Of a stretch of DNA of 64,000 bases, positions 1 to 8,145 are shown piece after piece. Each line of letters begins with the position of its first letter. The first letter of the stretch is position 1. A program made the position numbers and the translations under genes. The notes under the pieces were generated by a model. It was not told the DNA's origin and searched no databases. It saw only the letters and a program-made list of their open reading frames with translations. This DNA is from Oscillibacter sp. (GTDB taxonomy: Bacteria > Bacillota > Clostridia > Oscillospirales > Oscillospiraceae): positions 1 through 64,000 of the forward strand of contig JAFYQM010000066.1 in the NCBI GenBank assembly GCA_017547085.1, read 5' to 3'.

Positions 1-440
1 ACGAACTGCATGTCGGGAGTGTACTTGTGGTTGTTGACGCCCATGACGAACATGGGAGAGTCGTCCTTGGAGGGAGCGCCCATGATGACATGCTTTGCGC
101 CGGCGTCGATGTGGCCCTGGCAGGAGGGCTTGTCGTGGTGCTTGCCGGTGCACTCGAGGATGATCTCAGCGCCGACAGTGTTCCAGGGAATGTTCTTGAC
201 TTCCATCTCGGTGAAAACGGGGATCTTCTTGCCGTTGACGATCAGAGCGCCCTCTTCGCACTCAACAGTGCCGGGGAACTTGCCATGGACGCTGTCATAA
301 CGCAGCATGTAAACCATGTATTCAGTGTTCATGAAGGGATCATTGACACCGACGATCTCCACATCCTCGCGAGCGATGGCAGCGCGGAATGCCAGGCGGC
401 CGATACGGCCAAAGCCATTGATACCAATCTTGGTCATCAT
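1..440 (-). CDS. gap: Glyceraldehyde-3-phosphate dehydrogenase, type I (partial, C-terminus outside window)
   Basis: Cytosolic glycolytic enzyme that oxidises glyceraldehyde 3-phosphate to 1,3-bisphosphoglycerate with NAD+. About 146 N-terminal residues are visible, reading MTKIGINGFGRIGR (NAD-binding Rossmann loop), then SVHGKFPG, ECTGKH and VIMGAPSKD, all in the usual order for type I GAPDH. The gene runs off the left edge just before the expected catalytic Cys motif. Two consecutive ATG codons (first bases 440 and 437 on the minus strand) follow a GAGGAG Shine-Dalgarno about 9 nt away, so the start could be either. It is transcribed divergently from the LacI-family gene at 727. The two share a sequence motif near their starts, which suggests control by that regulator. 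Identity is secure; only the 3' part is unseen. Confidence 0.96.
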   Translation of the reverse strand, partial: MMTKIGINGFGRIGRLAFRAAIAREDVEIVGVNDPFMNTEYMVYMLRYDSVHGKFPGTVECEEGALIVNGKKIPVFTEMEVKNIPWNTVGAEIILECTGKHHDKPSCQGHIDAGAKHVIMGAPSKDDSPMFVMGVNNHKYTPDMQF

Positions 441-518
441 AATAAAAAACTCCTCTCAGTTTCTATTTCTGCTCAAATCATTTGCGTAAACGATTCAATT
501 AATCGATTGACAGGGTTA

Positions 519-547
519 ATCGTATCATATTGGACACTTTTTCGCAA
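519..547 (-). promoter_or_regulatory. Probable sigma-A promoter of gap
   Basis: On the minus strand, -35 TTGCGA (542-547) and -10 TACGAT (519-524) are separated by 17 bp, placing the start of transcription near 512. An inverted repeat CGATT-n5-AATCG (491-505) and the motif TTGCGTAA (482-489) lie just downstream of the start, where a bound repressor would block elongation. Confidence 0.5.
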
Positions 548-643
548 TCGGCAATTCAAATAACATTCTAAAAGTAATGCTGTTCATTTTTGATAATATC
601 ATGTCATTTTTCACAACTGATGTCGTAAAATCGCGAAAAAAGC

Positions 644-672
644 TTGACGCAGGAAGATTTCCTGACTATACT
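644..672 (+). promoter_or_regulatory. Sigma-A promoter of the LacI-family gene
   Basis: TTGACG (644-649), 17 bp, TATACT (667-672). Two copies of TTACGCAA (688-695 and 708-715, starts 20 bp apart) lie between the promoter and the SD. The first is preceded by TAATTGA, which also precedes the same octamer on the gap side. Autoregulation is likely. Confidence 0.7.
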
Positions 673-726
673 GAGTGTGCTAATTGATTACGCAAAAATC
701 ATCATTTTTACGCAAGAGGTTTTCAC

Positions 727-1722
727 ATGAAAGTAACGATCAGTGATGTCGCCCGTCTGGCAGGTGTTTCCACCGCCACGGTCTCCCATACCATTAACAA
801 CACCCGCTATGTCTCGGCCGAGACAAAGGACAAGGTCTACAAGGCCATTGCCGAACTGGGCTACACGCCGGACGCATCTGCCCGCAGCTTCCGTACCGGC
901 AAGAAAAAGACTGTTGGTTTTATTGTGCCCGATATTTCCAACAAATTCTTCGGCACCATGATTGAATCCGTGGAGAATTATCTCTCTGCCCATGGCTACC
1001 ACCTGATCATCGCCAACACCAAAGAGGATGCCGACCGGGAGGAAACCAACATCCGCCTGCTGTCTGCCGGTTTGGTGGACGGCCTGCTGGTAGCCAGCAC
1101 CATGGAGGATTTTGACCGGTTCAACGCACTCATTCCTACGGACTTCCCCGTGGTTCTCGTAGACCGCACATTCGAGACCAAGAGCTATTCCTCCATCTGC
1201 GTTTCCAACTTCCAGCCCATCTACCGCAGCGTGTGCCGTCTGGCCGCCAAGGGAGCCAAGCGCATTGGCATTGTGGGTGGTCTGCCCCGCCTGTCCTCCA
1301 CGCAGGAGCGTATCGCCGCCTACCGCGAGGCCATCGCCGACTGCGGCCTGCCGCAGGACGATAGCCTGATCCACTACGGCAACTCCATGGAAAACAGCGT
1401 GCAGTCCTGCCTGGACACTCTGCTGGATCAGAAGTGCGATGCCATCGTGGTCTGTCAGGGCCTGATGGCCTCCGAGACCATCATCTACCTCCACCAGAAG
1501 GGCATCCGTCTGGGCGAGGACATCGATCTGGTCAGCTTCGTGGACTATGATACGAATCTGTATCAGCTTTATTCCGGCCAGATGGACTGCATCGTTCAGC
1601 CCGTTGAGGAACTGGGTCTGGCCGCCGGCGAGCAGATCCTCCGCCGCATCGAAAAGCCGGACGCGCCGGTATTTGAGAAAGTGCTCACCTCCGCTTATCG
1701 TCCCTCAATTATGGCAAAATAA
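727..1722 (+). CDS. LacI/GalR-family transcriptional regulator
   Basis: A 331-residue DNA-binding regulator of normal LacI-family length. The N-terminal helix-turn-helix reads TISDVARLAGVSTATVSHTI (residues 4-23) with the hinge region through about residue 60. The rest is the periplasmic-binding-protein-like effector core (GFIVPDISNKFFGTMI near residue 65, VDGLLVAST, VLVDR, IGIVGG, SFVDYD). An AGAGG SD sits 7 nt before the ATG. It stands alone between its own promoter and a strong terminator, divergent from gap, so it may set glycolytic flux the way CggR or CcpA do elsewhere, but it is neither of those by name. The effector cannot be told from sequence. Confidence 0.9.
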   Translation: MKVTISDVARLAGVSTATVSHTINNTRYVSAETKDKVYKAIAELGYTPDASARSFRTGKKKTVGFIVPDISNKFFGTMIESVENYLSAHGYHLIIANTKEDADREETNIRLLSAGLVDGLLVASTMEDFDRFNALIPTDFPVVLVDRTFETKSYSSICVSNFQPIYRSVCRLAAKGAKRIGIVGGLPRLSSTQERIAAYREAIADCGLPQDDSLIHYGNSMENSVQSCLDTLLDQKCDAIVVCQGLMASETIIYLHQKGIRLGEDIDLVSFVDYDTNLYQLYSGQMDCIVQPVEELGLAAGEQILRRIEKPDAPVFEKVLTSAYRPSIMAK

Positions 1723-1726
1723 TTCC

Positions 1727-1764
1727 TTCCCCGAGGCAGTTTTTTCTGCTTCGGGGAATTTTTC
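1727..1764 (+). terminator. Intrinsic terminator after the LacI-family gene
   Basis: A 13-bp stem (TTCCCCGAGGCAG with its complement) around a 6-nt T loop is followed by a T-run. The -35 of the next promoter begins directly after it. Confidence 0.85.
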
Positions 1765-1793
1765 TTGACACAGACGGTCTATTATTATAGACT
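1765..1793 (+). promoter_or_regulatory. blaI-blaR1 promoter with embedded BlaI-type operator
   Basis: -35 TTGACA at 1765-1770. The -10 is either TAGACT (1788-1793, 17-bp spacing) or TATAGA (1786-1791, 15 bp). A palindrome GTCTA-n6-TAGAC (1777-1792) overlaps the -10, and a further half-site TAGAC lies at 1816-1820. Placement is typical for a BlaI/MecI-class repressor site. Confidence 0.65.
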
Positions 1794-1836
1794 AAACGCA
1801 AGAGATCGATAAAAATAGACCAAAGGAGGACAATCC

Positions 1837-2199
1837 ATGCAGGAATATCATCTCTGTGACAGTGAATACCGTTTTATGCAGGTGGTGTGGGACGCGGCTC
1901 CGGTGGCATCCGGCCGTCTGGTGGAGCTTTGCGCACAGGAGTTAGGCTGGAAAAAATCTACCACCTACACCGTTTTGAAAAAGCTGTGTGAGCGGGGCCT
2001 TTTGAAAAACGAAAACAGTCTCGTGACCGTACTGGCAGAAAAGGAAGCCGTCACCGCGGAGGCCGCAGAGACCTTCGTGGATAAGACTTTCGGCGGCTCC
2101 CTGCCCATGTTTCTGGCTGCTTTCATGAGCGGCCGCACGTTAAGCAAGGAGGAAGCCGCAGAACTGACACGGCTGATCGATTCCCACAAGGAGGGATGA
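1837..2199 (+). CDS. BlaI/MecI-family transcriptional repressor
   Basis: A 120-residue penicillinase-repressor-type winged helix protein. The core pattern is ExxVMQVVWDAAPVAS, then LGWKKSTTYTVLKKLCERGLL (recognition helix and wing, residues about 39-60). Members dimerise, bind a palindrome and leave DNA after cleavage triggered by a partner M56 membrane protease. GGAGG lies 7 nt before the start. The stop overlaps the upstream start candidate of the BlaR1 gene by ATGA, so the two are one translationally coupled operon. The palindrome over the promoter is the likely self-operator. No beta-lactamase is adjacent, so the trigger may be cell-wall stress in general. Confidence 0.92.
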   Translation: MQEYHLCDSEYRFMQVVWDAAPVASGRLVELCAQELGWKKSTTYTVLKKLCERGLLKNENSLVTVLAEKEAVTAEAAETFVDKTFGGSLPMFLAAFMSGRTLSKEEAAELTRLIDSHKEG

Positions 2200-2201
2200 G
2201 C

Positions 2202-5200
2202 ATGACCCATGTTTTTGAACAACTGCTGACCATGGCGCTGACAGCCCTGCCGGTCATGGCCGTGGTGCTTGCGGCGCGGTGGCTACTGCGGGAAGCGCCA
2301 AAAAAATACACCTACCTGCTCTGGCTGGTGGTGGCATTCCGATTGCTCTGTCCCATCGCACCGGAAAGTCCGGTAGGCTTGGTGCAGGCGGAAAAAACCG
2401 CGCAGCAGGTATCTGAAATCGCAGACACCTATGCAGACACCTATATCGAGCCAACGCTGACCTATCGGGACAACGGCGGCTTTACGCCGGATTATGATGT
2501 GCTGCTCAATCGGGGCTATACCCCCAACGAGCGGGGCGAGATTGTCACCAACGACGCCGGCACGCGGGAAGCCCTGCAGGTTGAGGATCTTTTTGTTGCC
2601 GCTGCCGCTGTCTGGATTCTCGGCATGGCGGCCATGACGCTCTACCTCGTGTTCTCCACGCTGCGGCTGAAGCAGCAAGTGTCCATGGCGGTCCGACGGG
2701 AAGGTAACGTGTGGGAGTGTGACGGCATCCCCACCCCCTTTGTGCTGGGACTGTTCCGCCCCCGCATTTACATCCCCTTCCGCATGACGGAAGCGGAACG
2801 GGCCTATATCCTCGCCCATGAGCGCTATCACATTCGCTGCGGTGACCACTGGGCCAAGCTGATGGGACTCGCGATTCTCACCATATATTGGTGGAACCCC
2901 GCTGTGTGGCTGTGCTGGGTGCTGTTCTGCCGGGATATGGAAATGCGCTGTGACGAAGCTGTGCTGGCCCGCTTGGGCGATGGCGTCAAGCAGGATTACA
3001 GCCGCTCCCTCATCTCCTTTGCCCTCGACCGCCGGGCCCCCATGGCACTGGCCTTCGGCGAGCACGACGCGGCCAAGCGGGTGAAGCACGTTTTGAAATG
3101 GAAAAAAGCCGCGCCTGCTGCGGTATTTCTGGCGGTGGCAGCCGTCATCCTCGTAGCACTGGTGTGCGGCACCAACGCCCAGAGCGGAACATACAATCAG
3201 GTGACGCTGCGTACCTCGCCGACAGGCGGCATGGAGTTTGACGTGGAGGCTACAGAGGACATCCACAGTTGGTGTCTGTACCGCGACATTTACCACAACG
3301 GCCAGCTGATTTCCAGCGGCCAAACCGTTTTGGACGGTTTTCTGGAGGAAAACACCGGCGTTTCCACCCGTGATTTCACCGGCAGACTGTATGTGGAAGC
3401 GGGACACGATTTAGAGGGCGGTTTTACCAACACACTGACGTGGAGTCTTACCGCCTTTGGCACGGGTAGCTTCACCGAAACCCTGCCGGAGGCGCATTAC
3501 ACCGGCACCGCCCATATCATTGGTGAGGGCGAGGCAGAATCGACCTATCGTCTGGAGCCGGACGAAGATGTTCTGCTGTATACTGTGCTGCTGAGCACAG
3601 AGCCGGAAGGAAAAACGACGCTCTTCGCTGCGGACCGCCCCCTGACGCAGGTGAACAACACTGTGATACAGTACCGGCTGCTGCTCTCCTCCGGCTCCAT
3701 GGCCGTTCTGCCTGTGCCCCAGCTGGATCTGGCGCAGGCATTGTTCGATCTGCGGCTGTTCTCCCTGCGGGAACCCAATGACGCTCTGCCGCTGACGGAA
3801 AAGCTGGGCATCGGAACCTTTGGCAGCTACAGCCTCGCCCGCGGAACAGAAAATAACAAGAATGTCCTGCTGATCGCCTTTGACACACCCCCCACCGACG
3901 AGGAGGCGTTACAAAAGGAAATGTGGGGCGTCTCCTGTCTGCTGACGGCGCTGATCGGTGACATCGACGGTGTCAACTACTCCTATCCGTTTGTTTCAGC
4001 AGAAGGCCAGCAAAATCTAATCACTGTGTACGGCGATCAGGGCGGCGACAGCTACGCCGAAACGTTAGGTTATAAAAGCCTGCACGACCTGGGGCAGTCT
4101 GCCGCGGGCATCCGGGCACTGATGCAGTATCTGGGTATGGACACCATGGCAGCCGGCAGCGCAGCATCGGCACTGTTTGCAAAAATGCAGTCGCTGGACG
4201 ATCTGGGGCTGATGCAGTACCTACTGGGTGCCGACCTCTGGGACGGCCGCATCATCCAGCCCGCTACCGTAGGCTGGCCGGGGAACTTTGGTCCCGCTGT
4301 CAGCTTCTACAAAACGCCGGAGAACGCCGACGCGCTGGACGTGGCCATGGCCCGCCGGGCCGCGCTGCTGATGAAGCTGCGGCCCGGGGTAGGGTATGTA
4401 CTGTGGTCCTATCCTGATGAAAACGGGCAGCAGATTCATCGCGATCTCCATACCACAGAGGCCGCAATGCTCACCTCCCTCAGTTCCCACATGCAGAACT
4501 ATCTGCCCGTGGAAACTGCCGAGCATCTGGAACGGTACATCCATTTCCTGAATCTGGATGAAAAGCTGTTTCTTAGTCTCTCCGAGGAAGGAAGCCGCTT
4601 CTCCCCCGACCGGATTGCGGAGCAGGAAGCCGTCTGGTTCACACCGGAGGACATCCATGACATCGAATACGCAGCACTGCAGTGGTGGAACGGTCAGCGA
4701 TTCTATCCACTCACCGGTGAGAGCTACGAATACATTGAAACGCGGTTTGGCTCTGCCTCGCAGATTGGTGCCACCGGCTGCCCGTTCCAATCAGCGGTAC
4801 TGTATCTCCACCGTGCTGACGGCGTGGTGGGAAAGGTCATCCCTGCCGGTGACTCCTGCGATGTGTTCCAAAGTGACGGTAAATATTATCAGTTCGGCAA
4901 CCGCGCACAGCCACCTTATTACGAAGACAACTCCACCCTCTTCGCCCATTTCGGCACCAGCGTGGAGGAACTGCCTCATTACATAATAGACAGCACAACC
5001 TCAGCCGTGGTACCGGAAGAGTCAGACCGCTCTGAAACAGGAACGCCGGAAACGACACCTGACGTTCCCCCCTCCACGGGCTATCAGCTGTATCCCGTCT
5101 TCCGGGCAGGCAGCGTGGAGGCCGCCAATGAAGAGATTAAACAGTTGATCAATGGATGGTCAGAAGACCTGGACACCTCCTCCGCAGGCGGCTACACCTT

Positions 5201-5930
5201 CCGCCATCTGCAGGATGGCGATTATTACCGCAGTTACTGCATCACGGAGGACGGCACTGTCTACCAGTTCCCCTACCCCACCGCGCCGGTGTCACATGTG
5301 CAGCACAATCTGGATGTCAACACCATGACCTACTCCCACATCGTCACCGTCCGCGAGGGGTCAAAGCAGGAAAACGGCACCGTCCTGCCTGCAGCCGCAG
5401 GTACCTACACTTACTCAATTTCCCTGCCGGATTTCATCTGCACGGAATCCTTTGTCCCGGCCAAAAGTTTTACCGGACAAACGGAATTTGCCGACATCAT
5501 GGGCTATACGGGCTATTTCACCACAGAGACCGGCGCAGGCCCCGGCCATACTATCCGCACCTACTACACCATTCAGGGCGGCGGTCCTAAGAAGATCGCC
5601 GAGTCCTTCGGCTTCGATGAGCCGCAGGATTATGTGGTGGACTTAGACGGCGACGGCGTAACGGAGCTGGTAGCCAATGTCACCTATGGCGGTGACGGTG
5701 CCCGCCGGGTCTACGTCTACCAGCGGCGGGGCAACGATGTGTATCTCGGCACCCTTTCCCCCACGGGCCTGCCGAATTTTGACAACTGGGGTGCTAACGC
5801 CTACTGGTCGGAATACGACCCGCAGGAGCAGGTCTTCCGTATCCACTACGCCCAGAAAAACAGCGAAGAATACGGCTTACTGGAAACGAAGGACCTCAGC
5901 CGCCTGACCTTCTCCAAATTTACCCCTTAA
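2202..5930 (+). CDS. BlaR1-type M56 membrane metalloprotease sensor with a very long C-terminal extracellular part
   Basis: Membrane sensor/protease partner of the BlaI-type repressor, 1242 residues from the chosen ATG. The SD GGAGG is 6-7 nt before 2202. An in-frame ATG at 2196 abuts that SD and is less likely. Four membrane segments fall in the first about 330 residues. The zinc protease signature HERYH is at residues 206-210, with WWNPAVWL and MRCDE downstream. The remaining about 900 residues should be outside the cell. They hold no recognisable penicillin-binding SxxK domain by eye. They include an acidic low-complexity linker (SDRSETGTPETTPDVPPSTG, near residue 945) and near the C-terminus an FG-GAP-like DLDGDGVTEL segment. 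The family is usually 400-700 residues, so this is a large multi-domain variant with an unknown ligand. Confidence 0.85.
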   Translation: MTHVFEQLLTMALTALPVMAVVLAARWLLREAPKKYTYLLWLVVAFRLLCPIAPESPVGLVQAEKTAQQVSEIADTYADTYIEPTLTYRDNGGFTPDYDVLLNRGYTPNERGEIVTNDAGTREALQVEDLFVAAAAVWILGMAAMTLYLVFSTLRLKQQVSMAVRREGNVWECDGIPTPFVLGLFRPRIYIPFRMTEAERAYILAHERYHIRCGDHWAKLMGLAILTIYWWNPAVWLCWVLFCRDMEMRCDEAVLARLGDGVKQDYSRSLISFALDRRAPMALAFGEHDAAKRVKHVLKWKKAAPAAVFLAVAAVILVALVCGTNAQSGTYNQVTLRTSPTGGMEFDVEATEDIHSWCLYRDIYHNGQLISSGQTVLDGFLEENTGVSTRDFTGRLYVEAGHDLEGGFTNTLTWSLTAFGTGSFTETLPEAHYTGTAHIIGEGEAESTYRLEPDEDVLLYTVLLSTEPEGKTTLFAADRPLTQVNNTVIQYRLLLSSGSMAVLPVPQLDLAQALFDLRLFSLREPNDALPLTEKLGIGTFGSYSLARGTENNKNVLLIAFDTPPTDEEALQKEMWGVSCLLTALIGDIDGVNYSYPFVSAEGQQNLITVYGDQGGDSYAETLGYKSLHDLGQSAAGIRALMQYLGMDTMAAGSAASALFAKMQSLDDLGLMQYLLGADLWDGRIIQPATVGWPGNFGPAVSFYKTPENADALDVAMARRAALLMKLRPGVGYVLWSYPDENGQQIHRDLHTTEAAMLTSLSSHMQNYLPVETAEHLERYIHFLNLDEKLFLSLSEEGSRFSPDRIAEQEAVWFTPEDIHDIEYAALQWWNGQRFYPLTGESYEYIETRFGSASQIGATGCPFQSAVLYLHRADGVVGKVIPAGDSCDVFQSDGKYYQFGNRAQPPYYEDNSTLFAHFGTSVEELPHYIIDSTTSAVVPEESDRSETGTPETTPDVPPSTGYQLYPVFRAGSVEAANEEIKQLINGWSEDLDTSSAGGYTFRHLQDGDYYRSYCITEDGTVYQFPYPTAPVSHVQHNLDVNTMTYSHIVTVREGSKQENGTVLPAAAGTYTYSISLPDFICTESFVPAKSFTGQTEFADIMGYTGYFTTETGAGPGHTIRTYYTIQGGGPKKIAESFGFDEPQDYVVDLDGDGVTELVANVTYGGDGARRVYVYQRRGNDVYLGTLSPTGLPNFDNWGANAYWSEYDPQEQVFRIHYAQKNSEEYGLLETKDLSRLTFSKFTP

Positions 5931-5938
5931 ATACGCAC

Positions 5939-5976
5939 ACAACCGGGAACACATCTGTGTTCCCGGTTGTTCTGTT
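5939..5976 (+). terminator. Intrinsic terminator after blaR1-like gene
   Basis: A long perfect inverted repeat, ACAACCGGGAACACA with its complement (5939-5970), is followed by a T-rich run. Confidence 0.8.
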
Positions 5977-5977
5977 C

Positions 5978-6006
5978 TTGACAAATTCGACAAAAAGCGG
6001 CATGAT
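5978..6006 (+). promoter_or_regulatory. Promoter of the 6051 gene with a 0A box in the spacer
   Basis: TTGACA (5978-5983), 17-bp spacer, CATGAT (6001-6006). The spacer contains TTCGACAAA (5986-5994), the exact complement of the Spo0A box TTTGTCGAA. A box between -35 and -10 is the arrangement expected for repression by Spo0A~P. Confidence 0.6.
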
Positions 6007-6050
6007 GGACAAGTATTCAACAAACGCCCGTCAGGGCGAGGAGGACCAAT

Positions 6051-6551
6051 ATGAAGAAAATCATTCGCGACAGAAGCATTTTTGTGGTGCTGGCCAGCAT
6101 TATCATGGCAGGCGTCATGCTGTTTTGCAGCGTGCGGCCCATGCCCGTCCGCCTGCCGGCAGAACTCCGTTCCATCATGGGCGAGCAGGCCAACACTTCC
6201 TTCACCGTCTTTTTCAATGAACTGCAGGACTGGTATGACTCCTACGAGGTCACCGAAGAGGGTGTGACCCTGACCATGGAAATGGACTACGAACCCACCG
6301 CCGAGGTCTTTTTCTCCATCATGGATTTCCTGCTGGCCTGTGAAGGCATCACTGACGAGGAAGAGCTGAAAATGGTGGACACCTTCTCTCAGCCGCTGAT
6401 GTATTTCCTGACCAACTACATCACCATACTGAGCTATATGGAGATGATCTCCTTCTTCCCCCTGACCGCAGAGGAGTGGGCATCCCTTGGTGAAACCATC
6501 ACGTCGATGACTGCTCTGTACCGGGACTATCAGTTCAACTTCGCCGCATAA
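6051..6551 (+). CDS. Small exported or membrane-anchored protein of unknown function
   Basis: A 166-residue protein starting MKKIIRDRS followed by a hydrophobic stretch (residues about 10-28) that serves as signal peptide or anchor. The rest is acidic and aromatic-rich, with no motif I recognise. GAGGAGG lies 8 nt before the start. It is a single-gene unit between terminators, with its own promoter carrying a perfect 0A box. I infer that it is turned off or re-timed when Spo0A is phosphorylated, which would fit a vegetative surface protein, but no function can be assigned. Confidence 0.75.
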   Translation: MKKIIRDRSIFVVLASIIMAGVMLFCSVRPMPVRLPAELRSIMGEQANTSFTVFFNELQDWYDSYEVTEEGVTLTMEMDYEPTAEVFFSIMDFLLACEGITDEEELKMVDTFSQPLMYFLTNYITILSYMEMISFFPLTAEEWASLGETITSMTALYRDYQFNFAA

Positions 6552-6566
6552 ACACTGTAAATATGT

Positions 6567-6596
6567 AAAAAAGAGGGACAGTCGTCCCTCTTTTTT
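6567..6596. terminator. Bidirectional intrinsic terminator
   Basis: An A-run, stem GAGGGAC with its complement, and a T-run between convergent genes (6051 gene and spoVAF). The symmetric A/T tails allow use on both strands. Confidence 0.85.
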
Positions 6597-8014
6597 CATG
6601 TGTTCTCCCGGGAGATCGGCTCGCGGGCAAGAAGCCGCCGCAAGGCCTTTCCGTTGAACGGGATAAGCGGATAAAGGTATCCCCTGCCCACCAGCGGCTT
6701 TGTGGTAGCCAGCAGAATAAGAATTCCCAGAGTTCCCAGCGCAAGTCCCCAGATGTCGAAGGCCGCCGTCAACAGCAGCAGCACCACCCGCAGCAGCTTA
6801 AAGGCGTAGCCCATCTCGTAGCTGGGCTGGGCAAAGCTGGCAATGGACACGAAGGCCATATACACCAGCACCTCCGGCCCCAGCCAGCCCGCCTGCACGG
6901 CGAAGTCGCCCAAGATCAGAGCGCCCAGCACAGAGAAGGAGTTGGACAGGGAGTCCGGTGTATTCAGCGAAGACAGCTTCAGCACATCGATGAGAAATTC
7001 CACCACCAGCAGCTGGGCCAGCAAGCTCAGCGCCACCGGCTCCGGCGTGGAGAGAAATTGGAGCCACTCCGGCAGCCGCCCTTCCTCACTGACCAGAAAA
7101 TACCACACCGGCGTGATGAATAGGGAAATGGCAAACACCACGATGCGTAAAATGCGCAGGTAAGATCCGATGATGGGTGGGAAATAAAACTCATTGGCCT
7201 CCTGCGTAAAATCAAAAAAAGTGGTGGGCAGGATCATCACCGAAGGGGAGTTATCCACCATCAGGACGATGTTGCCTTCTAAAATGCTGGCCGCGGCACT
7301 GTCAGGCCGCTCCGTATAGCGCACTTTGGGAAAGGGATTATACCACTGTCTCGGTCGGATGGCTTCCGCCACACTCTCCTGCGCCATGGTGAGGGAGTGG
7401 ACATCAATGGTGTCCAGTTTCTGCCGGATCTCTGCAAGCAGCTTTTGATCCACCTTGTCATCCAGATAGCACAGCACCGCGTCTGTACGGGAACGGCTGC
7501 CCACCCGGTGCGCCTCCATGGTCAGGTGGGGATCCCGGATGCGGCGGCGCAGCAGCGCCATATTAGGGACGGTGGCCTCCACAAAGCCGTCATGGCTGCC
7601 CCGCAGCACCTTGCCGTCCGGCGGCTCTCCCACGCTGCGGGCGGGATACTCCTTGCAGTCGATCAGGGCCGCACCGGATAATCCCTCGATTAGCAGCAGG
7701 GACTGCCCCAGCAGTACAGAAGTCACGATATTGTCCACATCAAAGCTGACTGTGGTCTCCGTAAAGCTGATATACCGGTCGGCAAAATCCTGCATTCGTG
7801 TGAGAGACTGCAGTTGAGTCTCCGTCAGGGACAGCCAGAACGCCCCCATCCGTTCCAGCGTTTCGTCCTTGCCGTAGCCGTCGATCACCCAGATACGCGC
7901 CCGCTTTCCGCCGATCATGTAATTCCGGTTCACCACATCGCAGCTGCGCCCCACGCCCAGCACCCGGTCGAACCGCGCCACGTTGTCCTGATAGTTTTCC
8001 GCAATTTGTTCCAT
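6596..8014 (-). CDS. spoVAF: Stage V sporulation protein AF / GerA-family spore germination protein
   Basis: A 472-residue GerA-A superfamily membrane protein of the spore inner membrane, involved in germinant response or dipicolinate release. The N-terminal LGVGRSCDVVNRNYMIGG and IDGYGKDE pattern is that of SpoVAF rather than a GerAA receptor. The middle (SVLLGQSLLLIEG, RVGSRSRTD, YTERPD) and about five C-terminal membrane helices are typical. I chose ATG at 8014 because GGAGGT lies 5 nt before it; the longer open frame upstream has no SD. The SD is part of an inverted repeat (8020-8037) that could hide it in the mRNA. It stands alone, about 18 kb from spoVAD/spoVAE, whereas in Bacillus these share one operon. 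Confidence 0.9.
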   Translation of the reverse strand: MEQIAENYQDNVARFDRVLGVGRSCDVVNRNYMIGGKRARIWVIDGYGKDETLERMGAFWLSLTETQLQSLTRMQDFADRYISFTETTVSFDVDNIVTSVLLGQSLLLIEGLSGAALIDCKEYPARSVGEPPDGKVLRGSHDGFVEATVPNMALLRRRIRDPHLTMEAHRVGSRSRTDAVLCYLDDKVDQKLLAEIRQKLDTIDVHSLTMAQESVAEAIRPRQWYNPFPKVRYTERPDSAAASILEGNIVLMVDNSPSVMILPTTFFDFTQEANEFYFPPIIGSYLRILRIVVFAISLFITPVWYFLVSEEGRLPEWLQFLSTPEPVALSLLAQLLVVEFLIDVLKLSSLNTPDSLSNSFSVLGALILGDFAVQAGWLGPEVLVYMAFVSIASFAQPSYEMGYAFKLLRVVLLLLTAAFDIWGLALGTLGILILLATTKPLVGRGYLYPLIPFNGKALRRLLAREPISRENT

Positions 8015-8019
8015 ACGCC

Positions 8020-8037
8020 ACCTCCGTTGATGGAGGT
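8020..8037 (-). promoter_or_regulatory. SD-sequestering hairpin upstream of spoVAF
   Basis: The SD GGAGGT (complement of 8020-8025) can pair perfectly with ACCTCC just upstream in the transcript (complement of 8032-8037) across a 6-nt loop. If formed, the structure would cover the whole SD. Confidence 0.45.
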
Positions 8038-8083
8038 AGTATGCGCCAAAACCACCGTTTCTTGCACCATCCCGTTTCCGCGC

Positions 8084-8112
8084 TGGACAGTGCCTCTGCG
8101 TCATGCTACAAT
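8084..8112 (+). promoter_or_regulatory. Sigma-A promoter of the AEC permease gene
   Basis: TGGACA (8084-8089), 17 bp, TACAAT (8107-8112). Transcription would begin near 8119, so the translation start must lie downstream of that point. Confidence 0.6.
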
Positions 8113-8145
8113 AACCTCGCAATCTCAAGAAAAGGAGGCATTGGT

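Noticed and set aside
27..563. 178-codon plus-strand frame over gap
   Set aside because: Antisense to GAPDH and runs through the gap promoter; no SD.
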